In this document: one piece after another, positions 56,279-64,000 of the stretch
Numbering within the stretch: the stretch's first letter is position 1
Layout: every line of letters starts with the position of its first letter
From: Ascaphus truei
Lineage: Eukaryota; Chordata; Amphibia; Anura; Ascaphidae
Length of the DNA: 64,000 nt
Assembly: GCA_036426205.1 (NCBI GenBank)
Contig: CM071579.1
Coordinates: 14,134,689-14,198,688, forward strand
Reading direction: 5' to 3'
The notes under the pieces: model-generated
What the model saw: the letters and a program-made list of their open reading frames with translations, nothing else
Told to the model about the DNA's origin: nothing
Database searches by the model: none
Made by a program: the position numbers and the translations under genes

Positions 56279-59200
56279 GTAAGTACCAGTCACCTTAAGG
56301 GGTTAAAAAATAAGAGCTGGATAATACATAGCAAGGTCTAACAGCATTGTGGTTGTATAGTGTTTGTAAAAGAGACCGCTGAGTCTCCACTAGTGCTCAA
56401 ACCACCAACAGCATACAGTGGTTGTATAGTGCGCTGGGAATATACATATCAATATACAGAACAAAGCAACACCAGGAATTGGTGGATTCCTGATTTTAGG
56501 CTCCCGAAACACGGCATTCAAGGGGGTACGGCTACCCCACTTCAGAGGTCAGTCCCCTAACCACAAGGGTGCTGCACCTATTCCCACAGACTCCCATCCA
56601 GTCACGTCACCGGTTCACTGTGCCTGGGATATCTGTTAGCGAAGGGAGCCTAGAGTTACTCAGCACTGATGTACACGGCGGCTCAAAAATGTGCTGCTCG
56701 GGGAGAGTACGTCTAAACCCTGACGCTCATGGAATCCTATTCTAAAAACGGATGCATTATAACGAAGAAAATGTTTTCCTGGGTAATAGTATACAATGCA
56801 AATGCTAAAAAATAATCGGTTTTCCCCAAAAAGAACAATTTGATGAACTTGCGAATGTAAAAAAACAAAACATGATGAAGAAAATTCACAAACACTATTG
56901 AGAAATGAAAAAAAAATAATAATCGGAAAACAATTCCCAACGAGCTATTGTTTCGTTTCGATAATAAGGAAGGCCAGGTGAACAGTAATTATCTGTGTTA
57001 TTGTGGTTCAGTTGGAACAAGCTGTACTTTGGTGTAATTATCTGTGTTATTTTGTACGTGGCTGAACCTTTTCACAACATGAAGACGTTAACGAGAGACG
57101 TTGAAGTGGGGAAAAAAACGTCCCTTTGTAAGCCAACGACAGTAACTCTGAAGGGTTAACTGCTCTACCATCCATCCTTTCCTCTGTGTGAGAACTGGTC
57201 TAAGGAATGGCGCCAGGATAAGGAAGAGATAAGGGCCTCAATCTATTGCAGAAGTGGACAACTGCTGTCCTCCAGGGGCCACTGACTGAGCCAATGATTG
57301 AGCCAGCTAAAACCTGTCCTGTTGGTGGCCCTTGAGGATGGGGGTTGGCCACCCTTGATCTTTGAACTTTGCCAGGGTGAACTTGACATGGGTTTTCGAA
57401 ATACTCAGACTGGTTCTTTAGAAAGGCGGCAGTCGCCCGTAACTCCCGCCGGCCCGGTTTGGTCCCAGGAGCGGCTGCGCGTTTAAGTAGATGGCGAATG
57501 GGCCGGGGTGTCATTAAATGAGTCAATTCTGCTGTGTGCAGCTAAAAATAAAACGCAGCGTTTAACCGTTGCATAAGAGTTGGCTGCTGGCTCTGCCAGC
57601 TGCGGCGCAGAGAAAGGGAGGCACAGAGCAGGGGTGGCGCAGAGCAGGCGCAGAGCGGAGGAGGCGGGCGACGCTCGGTATACAGCAGCTGGCTTTCCTG
57701 CTTTGCTTTTGGATGGAAAGACAGCCGGCTCCAGCACCAGGAATGCAGGGAAGGTTTTCCGTCCTCCTGGGAATGCCTTGGCTTGCTCTGGTTTAATCGT
57801 TTCTCTGCCAGAGGGGCCTGCCTTGCGTCTCTGGCAGAGAGAGGGGTTAATGGAGCCTTGCGTCTCTGGCAGAGAGGGGGTTAATGGAGCCTTGTGTCTC
57901 TGGCAGAGAGGGGGTTAATAGAGGATTAAGCTTTGGGCCCCGCTAGCAATGAAAGGGTTAATAGTGCCGTGTGTCTGGTAGTTGGAGGGTTAATGCAGCA
58001 GTGCATGGCCAGCTCCTCGGCAGTGAAAGGGTTAACTCGGGGTGAGCTCTTTTCGCTGTGACTTTCCTTCACTGGAAGGCGGAACGTTGATGCAAAGCAT
58101 GCTGGGAAATACTGAAACATTGGACAAAGAGATTCGTCTCACAGGGCAGGTTAGAGAGAGACAGAAAAAAGCCGTCCTTGCAGAACAGGATGACGGGCAC
58201 AGAACATGGTGCCACGGAGGATCAGAACAGGGTGCTACGGAGCCACGGAGGATCAGAACAGGGTGCTACTGAGCCGGGGGGGGGAACAGAACAAGGAGCC
58301 ACGGGGGGGGAACAGGGAGCGACGGGGGGGAAAGAAGAGGGAGAGGGGGGGGGGGAACAGAACAGGGAGCCACGGGGGGAACAGAACCATTACAGAACAG
58401 GGAGCCACGAAGACACGGGAACATTACAGAACAGGGAGCCACGAAGACACGGGAACATTACAGAACAGGATGACAGGGGCACAGAACATGGTGCTACGGA
58501 GGATCAGAACAGGGTGCTACTGAGCCACGGGGGGGGGGGACGGGGGGACAGAACAGGGAGCCACGGGGGGAACACGAACAGGGAGCCACGGGGTGGGAAA
58601 CAGAACAGGGAGGCACGGGGGGGAACAGAACAGGGAGCACGGGGGGGAACAGAACAGGGAGCCACGGGGGGGAACAGAACAGGGAGCCACGGGGGGGGGA
58701 CACGAACAGGGAGCCACGGGGGGGGGATGACAGAACAGGGAGCCACGGGGGAACAGAACAGGGAGCCACGTGGGGGAACAGAACGAGCCACGGGACGGAA
58801 GGGAGGGGAACAGAACAGGGGCCACAGGGGGAACAGAACCATTACAGACAAGAGCCACGAAGACACGGGAACATTACAGAACAGGGAGCCACGAAGACAC
58901 GGGAACATTACAGAACAGGGAGCCACGAAGACACGGGAACATGACAGAACAGGGAGCCACGAAGACACAGGAAGATTACAGAATGGTGACACGGGAAGAT
59001 TACAGGACAGGGTGACACGGGAAGATTACAGGACAGGGTGACACGGGAAGATTACAGGACAGGGTGACACGGGAAGATTACAGGACAGGGTGACACGGGA
59101 AGATTACAGGACAGGGTGACACGGGAAGATTACAGGACAGGGTGACACGGGAAGATTACAGGACAGGGTGACACGGGAAGATTACAGGACAGGGTGATGC

Positions 59201-62200
59201 ACGCGGAGATTACAGGGAGCGGGTGACACGGGAAAAGATACAGGACAGGGTGACACGGGAAGATTACAGGACAGGGTGACACGGGAAGATTACAGGACAG
59301 GGTGACACGGGAAGATTACGGGGATGTGTGACACTGAGACACAGGTGCTACAGACAGAGGAACGTTACAGAACAGGGCGACCGCGTGACGCGGGAATGTT
59401 GCAGAACGGGGCGACTGTGACACAGTGACACAGAAGTGACATGAGCCGGGGTCTGAGCTGTGAGGTTTTGGAGGACACCACATTGTTGGTTACAGACTTC
59501 TGCTTCCTTGTTACGGATATAGAGAATTATTTGTGAACGGATTCTTTCCGCTTCTTCATGGAGACGCACGTGAGACACTGTGCTCCAGGGGTTAAAAACT
59601 CTAGGCTTTCTTGCAATGAATTCGCTGCTATTGTCGGGGCGTATATGCCCCTATCTCCCAACCCCGGGGAGCGCCAGCGCCGCATGCTGCTATGGAACCA
59701 GAACCAGATGTGCCCCATCTGGGCCAAGTGCGTACGAGGTTCCCGTCCCATGCAGCCAAAAACTCCACGTGACAGCGGAGGGGAGGAGGAATCCCAAAGA
59801 GTGGGACATCTGACATGTGACACGTCGCCCCTTCACTGATTGTAGGACATCGGCAGCTGTACCCCCTCTCCCCCCCCCCCCACCTCCCCCCTGCCGGCCA
59901 ACATGTGCCATAGCGTGGTACAAGGGGGGTGAAATATCTCAACAGTGAAAGATGCAGGAAGTCCTGTTTTTTTATAGGGTTAACACAGACCTGGTAGAAG
60001 CTCAGGAGGGCCCTGATCCACGAAGCTTACACTCTAGTGATCATTATACAGCAACAAAGAAAGTCTTCTTAGCTGAGCTGGTATTGGATCATTTAACCCC
60101 TTCGCCAGACACCAGGTAGAGATCACACAGGAACCCCCCCTGTCCTTACCAGCTCACCCTTCCTCACTAATCCAATCTGTGGGACAGGTTGGTTCAGTCT
60201 GTCCGAGGATAGTAATGTTATCTTCTTATGGTCTAGAAACACATTCACTGGGAGATAAGTGGGAGCAGCGTGTGCGGGGCTGGGGCCTCAGAACTGTGTG
60301 CGTATGTGTACGTACGTGTAAAACGTGGATCAACATTTAGGTGTACGTACGTGGAGAGGGGTCAGTGACACCCAGAGCTCCCCTCACACTGTGCTGGGGG
60401 TCAGTGACACCCTGAGCTCCCCTCACACTGTGCTGGGGGTCAGTGACACCCCGAGCTCCCCTCACACTGTGCTGGGGGTCAGGGACACTCCAAGCTCCCC
60501 TCACACTGTGCCAGGGGGTCAGTGACACTCCGAGCTCCCCTCACACTGTGCTGGGGGGTCAGTGACACTCCGAGCTCCCCTCACACTGTGCTGGGGGTCA
60601 GGGACACTCCAAGCTCCCCTCACACTGTGCTTCTTCGCTGGCTCTGTGATAACTGTATTTTCTTTTCAGATTCTTGGTGCGGTGATACTCGGCTTTGGGA
60701 TATGGATTCTCGTGGACAAAACCAGCTTCATCTCAGTCCTGCGTGAGTACTGGCGGGGCGAGTTCTGTGTCACCAGCATGGGGTGACTGAGATATACCAT
60801 GTATTACCAGCAGGGGGTGACTGAGATATACCATGTATTACCAGCAGGGGGTGACTGGGATATACCATGTGTCACCAGCAGGGGGTGACTGGGATATACC
60901 ATGTATTACCAGCAGGGGGTGACTGAGATATACCATGTATTACCAGCAGGCGGTGACTGGGATATACCATGTGTCACCAGCAGGGGGTGACTGGGATATA
61001 CCATGTGTCACCAGCAGGGGGTGACTGGCATATACCATGTGTCGGCAGCAGGGGGTGACTGAGAAATACCATGTGTTACCAGCAGGGGGCAGTTTGAGAG
61101 GCACAATGTGTCGTCAGCAGGGGGCGGTGTGTGACTCCATCATGGAACATGCCTTCTTTCTTTCCCATTTGCCACAGAGAGCTCTTCCTCGTCCTTGAAA
61201 ATCGGCTCCTACATCCTGATTGCAGTTGGGGGGCTGACGATGGTGATGGGATTCCTGGGCTGTATCGGAGCTGTGAATGAGGTCCGGTGCCTCCTGGGAA
61301 TGGTGAGTTGCACGTGGACATACACATACGTGCCTTACGCGTCGCACACGTGTACTGTATGTGATTTTATCGCTTTATTATAATGTTACCCATTGTACTG
61401 CACTGCTGCATGTGTTGGTGTATTAGCAGTAATGCTAGTAATTGAGTATTTAATGGACACATTGCGATTGGCGGTGGATGCTGACTTTCTGATATAGAGG
61501 CTGGAGGCGCTAACCTAATGTCATTATGTTCTCTCGTTTCAGTACTTCACCTTTTTGCTAATTATCTTGATCGCTCAGGTCGCAGCCGGAGTTCTTATTT
61601 ATTTCCAACGAGATGCGGTAAGAACATTTTGAGCCCAGTCTAATTTGGGGGATTTTCTCTCTCTTCTCCCCCCCCCCCCCCCCTCTCTCCTCCCTCTTTC
61701 TCCCCCCCCTCCCTCTCCACCTCTATCCCCCCACCTCTGTCTCTCCCCCTCCCCTCTCCCTCTGTCTCTCCCCTCTCCCCCTTCGTTCACACCTTCTGTT
61801 GTCTTGTTCCACAAACAGTTAAAAACGGAGATGTCCTCCATAATCCATAAGCTGATTGTGAGTTACAACTATGAGGATGGACATAACACCTCCACCGAGG
61901 AGAGCTGGGATTATATCCAGAAGAACGTGAGTATAAAGAGAGACGCGTCCTGGGCCCGCTGCCTGGGGTGACGGGAGAATGAGTGGGCTGCCGTGGGATG
62001 ACTCTACTGATGGACAACGAGCAGTCACCGGTCTGAGTTCCTGTGGGCAGCATCGGGCTGAGCTCTGAGTGTCTGTAAGCGGTGCTCATGGCCACTTTCT
62101 GTGTCCTCTTCTGCTCCAGCTCAAATGTTGCGGTTGGAACAGCTACACCAACTGGACAGAAAACGCTGTGATTGCCAACTCCACACGGAACAACACTTAC

Positions 62201-62278
62201 CCCTGCTCCTGTTTCACCAATGAAAATCGCACCAATGGCTTCTGCAGTTCCACCGTTTCCTTGCATGTCAATGAGAAG
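56216..62278 (+). CDS. CD82: CD82 antigen (tetraspanin-27), 5' six coding exons, gene continues past the window
   Basis: A four-pass membrane scaffold of the tetraspanin family that organises integrins and receptors at the plasma membrane and in endosomes (family knowledge). Coding segments are 56216-56278, 60670-60742, 61178-61302, 61543-61617, 61819-61926 and 62120-62278. All have AG/GT borders and add up to 603 nt (201 codons); human CD82 is about 267 residues. The N-terminus [13 protein letters not shown], the inner-loop motif NEVRCLLG (about 79-86), the KCCGW motif (150-154), PCSC (176-179) and GFC (188-190) are CD82-type. TM1 is about 12-34, TM2 about 53-75 and TM3 about 84-107. N-X-S/T sequons occur in the large loop near residues 135, 159, 168, 172 and 184. 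Missing here are the end of the large loop, TM4 and the cytoplasmic tail. The start is the only ATG in frame after the splice acceptor and matches the family N-terminus. Confidence 0.96.
57247..57357. mobile_element. Foldback hAT MITE in CD82 intron, centre deleted
   Basis: GCAGAAGTGGACAACTGCTG and CTCCAGGGGCCAC at the left, CCTGTTGGTGGCCCTTGAGG and GTTGGCCACCC at the right. Confidence 0.65.
57815..57925 (+). repeat. Short tandem repeat in CD82 intron, about 37 bp x 3
   Basis: GTCTCTGGCAGAGAGGGGTT then AATGGAGCCTTG, three copies. Confidence 0.85.
58190..59335 (+). repeat. Minisatellite in CD82 intron, two related unit types
   Basis: 58190-58780 is built on GAACAGGGAGCCACGGGGGG. 58840-58980 is built on ACGAAGACACGGGAACATTA. 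58985-59335 is a regular array of a 26-base unit with GACACGGGAAGATTACAGG. Units grade into each other. Confidence 0.95.
60355..60632 (+). repeat. Minisatellite, about 40 bp x 7, just before a CD82 exon
   Basis: Units GGGGTCAGTGACAC(C/T)C(C/T)GAGC then TCCCCTCACACTGTGCTG. The array ends about 40 bases before the exon at 60670. Confidence 0.95.
60670..60742 (+). CDS. CD82: CD82 coding exon 2 (residues 22-46)
   Basis: Acceptor TCTTTTCAG, donor GTGAGT. It encodes [17 protein letters not shown], the end of TM1 and start of the small extracellular loop. It ends one base into a glutamine codon that the next exon completes. Confidence 0.95.
60772..61130 (+). repeat. Minisatellite, about 36 bp x 9, between two CD82 exons
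   Basis: Units ACCAGCAGGGGGTGACTG then (A/G)GATATACCATGT, alternating GTATT and GTGTC ends. It begins about 30 bases after the exon ending at 60742. Confidence 0.95.
61178..61302 (+). CDS. CD82: CD82 coding exon 3 (residues 46-87)
   Basis: Acceptor GCCACAG, donor GTGAGT. The exon supplies the last two bases of the split Gln codon, a run of serines, TM2 and the conserved intracellular loop NEVRCLLG. It ends in phase 0. Confidence 0.96.
61543..61617 (+). CDS. CD82: CD82 coding exon 4 (residues 88-112, TM3)
   Basis: Acceptor CTCGTTTCAG, donor GTAAGA. Twenty-five codons, phase 0 at both ends, encode the hydrophobic TM3 (core [18 protein letters not shown]) and the first residues of the large loop. 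Confidence 0.95.
61660..61790 (+). repeat. C/T-rich tract before a CD82 exon
   Basis: CTCTCC and CCCCCC runs merging into the polypyrimidine region of the acceptor at 61818. Confidence 0.85.
61819..61926 (+). CDS. CD82: CD82 coding exon 5 (residues 113-148, large loop)
   Basis: Acceptor ACAAACAG after a CT-rich tract, donor GTGAGT. Thirty-six codons encode the first helices of the large extracellular loop, with an N-T-S sequon near residue 135 and a WDYIQ motif like human WDYVQ. Confidence 0.95.
62120..62278 (+). CDS. CD82: CD82 coding exon 6 (residues 149-201, CCG and PxSC motifs)
   Basis: Acceptor CTGCTCCAG, donor GTGAGT. It encodes [12 protein letters not shown] (the tetraspanin CCG signature), PCSC and GFC, the cysteines that form the loop disulphides, plus several N-glycosylation sequons. 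It ends in phase 0 with NEK. The next exon, expected to encode a Gly-Cys motif and TM4, is not seen in 62279-64000. Confidence 0.95.
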
Positions 62279-62429
62279 GTGAGTCCAAGAGTGAGGGTAG
62301 GAAACCATTTGAAACCGTGTCTGTCTGCGGCTTATTGTGGTATAATGTGCAGTTCTGAATGTATCCCGTGCATAAACTGCTCAGCCCTGTACACATGCTA
62401 TAGATGTGTAGCCCTCTTTCCCCCCAGGG

Positions 62430-62855
62430 CAGTGATTTCCAAACTTTTTTGTTTGGAGGAACCCTTGAAGTATTTCGAAAAATCTCGGGGAACCTCTATC
62501 CGGTTCGACAGCGGTCAGGCACAACATTTCACACCTCACGCGCCACCTCTATTTCCCACCCTCTAACCATGTATTTGTTTCCCCTCCATCTCACTAACTC
62601 TCCCCCCTCCCGCCTCGCATGTGTTTATCCCTTGCGTCTCACTCTTACTCCCTCTTTTCCTCACTCACTCCCTCCTGCCCCTCTCTTCTCTCACTCGACC
62701 CTGCCTTCTGTCAATTACCCCACTCTCACTCAATCCACACTAAAAAAAAAACCACCACCGGGGGGGGGGGGGGGGGGAGGGGGTCCGTAGGAGGAACCCC
62801 TGAGAATGCTTCAAGGAGCCCCAGGGTGCCAGGGAACCCTGGTTGGGAATCAATG
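62430..62855. mobile_element. hAT-type element in the last CD82 intron seen
   Basis: CAGTGATTTCCAAACTTTTT at the left and GTTGGGAATCAATG at the right are inverted ends. Flanking CCCCAGGG and CAATAGGG agree in 5 of 8 positions. The interior repeats GGAACCCTTGAAG/GCTTCAAGGAGCC on opposite strands and holds a G run at 62761. Confidence 0.65.
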
Positions 62856-62877
62856 CAATAGGGTAAAGAGTCTATGG

Positions 62878-63959
62878 GTGCTGGAATTACCTGTTGGGTC
62901 ACGGAGGTCCCAAGCCTCCGCCACAGGAAACCCGGGGTGATACAACCATACAACCCGATACAGCGCCTCCACCTGGGAGGGATCCCAACGTAGTGGGAGG
63001 AGCCCCTCACAGGAAACTCGATACTGATATTCACACACAGTATGTGATACGAATAACCTCTACTAAAGAACATGCAAATAGACATAGCGGATAATAACTC
63101 TACTGGTTACAGCTACCCCTTCGCCTCTCAGGGCCTGATCCCACCACTGTGTAACCCACACAGTGTCCACCGTACCTAAGGGGCCCTCGGGCACCCAACC
63201 ACCCTGGTGTCCACAAGAATAACAGCCTCACCCTTGCATGTGGTCAGCGCTGCCACTATGGTGTATGTACTCTGTTGGTGCACTTATGATATAGGTACCT
63301 GCCGGGTGCTCCAGCACCCGGGCGCGCCGACTGAGGAAACACTGGGATCCGCCGATCCAGCGATGGTCCCCCGCGACGAGTCCGCCTCCGCGTGTGGTGG
63401 TATCCCGCGGGATGGTCCCACCCGCAGATAGTCTCTTACTCCTGTTCTGGTAATCTGGTCCCAGACCACTGCTTTCCACTACTGCGCAACGTCGCAACAG
63501 TCTCCCTGGCGTAAACGGCTAATGGGGCAGTGTCCCTAGCTAAGGGCCTGTCCCTGTCACTGTCACACTCTTACCAGGGGAGTCGGGGCCTAGGGGGATG
63601 TCTGGCCTAGTGCAGGAGTCACAAACCCCTGCCCACCAACACGCTCCCTTGTCTGTGTCCCAGCTCCGACTGACTATCAGCTCTCAGCGGCCAAAACCTC
63701 TTCCTGGCTGCCCTTGATAATCGCCGCCCGATTGGTCTATTGCGCCCATGTGATTGCATGCTGGGGGCTTTAGTCCCCTCGGAGCTTATCCTTATCGGCC
63801 CCCTGCGTGCGCCTAGTATAGTATACCTAGTATACTGCGTGAACCTTTGCGTGCACAGTCAACACGGCGGTGCCCTGCTGAGTGAGCCGCCGGCGAACCC
63901 GCACCTCCCGTGGCAGCGGAGGTACAGGGGGCTGGGGAGCCATGGGGGACCTGGCTACA
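62878..63959 (-). mobile_element. LTR of the TGTAGCC family, antisense in CD82 intron
   Basis: On the minus strand it begins TGTAGCCAGGTCCCCC. It shares TTACCTGTTGG, GAGGGATCCCAAC, GCCCCTCACAGGAAA and GGTGCTCCAGCACCCGG-type blocks with 10351-11786. Its far end is truncated near 62878. Confidence 0.6.
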
Positions 63960-64000
63960 TCTGTATATACAGTAGCAGTGTGATTAACCGCAGGAGGAGG

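Noticed and set aside
58178..59041. Open frame of 287 codons rich in NREPR/EQGAT repeats
   Set aside because: It is the translation of the intronic minisatellite; the units are not multiples of a protein family and other frames are equally open.
58985..59335. Regular 26-base repeats as a CRISPR array
   Set aside because: Units are contiguous with no unique spacers, in a vertebrate intron.

Overview
The window looks like vertebrate, probably frog (anuran), genomic DNA. It holds spliced exons of one recognisable vertebrate gene, CD82 (tetraspanin-27), inside a dense field of transposable elements: CR1-like and L1-Tx1-like LINEs, a tRNA-derived SINE, hAT and Harbinger/Tigger-type elements with visible target-site duplications (TSDs), Gypsy-type LTR elements, and many micro- and minisatellites. 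The amphibian assignment rests on the overall style of the repeats and is an inference; the species is not identifiable from what I can see.

Layout. 1-17.5 kb: intergenic DNA with nested mobile elements. An LTR-type insertion sits inside a hAT element (3.7-6.4 kb), a SINE has an expanded head (6.5-6.8 kb), an inverted-repeat element is split by an LTR that is itself split by a Tigger-like element (9.96-12.07 kb), and a CR1-like LINE is decayed (14.4-16.2 kb). 17.56-26.12 kb: two pol-less LTR elements lie head to head, each with its 5' LTR truncated at a shared junction near 22,045. The minus-strand one carries a zinc-knuckle, coiled-coil and IQ-repeat ORF; the plus-strand one carries a long ORF with a PNMA/Gag-like N-terminus. 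26.5-37.9 kb: DNA transposons, LINE and SINE pieces. 38-49.1 kb: a G-rich array and a roughly 5-kb tandem duplication whose copies differ mostly by small indels. 49-56 kb: hAT-type foldback elements and CpG-rich repeats. 56.2-64 kb: CD82 on the plus strand.

Six coding exons of CD82 are present (56,216-62,278, 603 nt, 201 codons), all with GT/AG boundaries and consistent phase. They cover TM1 to TM3 and most of the large extracellular loop. The last part of that loop, TM4 and the C-terminal tail must lie to the right of the window. No 5' untranslated exon or promoter could be identified. The introns carry large minisatellites, a hAT-type element and an antisense LTR.

The most unusual content is the composite LTR structure with its IQ-repeat and PNMA-like ORFs, and a recurring short motif (GAAACGCGT) that in some copies sits in a hammerhead-like layout. 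I found no RNA genes, CRISPR arrays or prokaryotic features.
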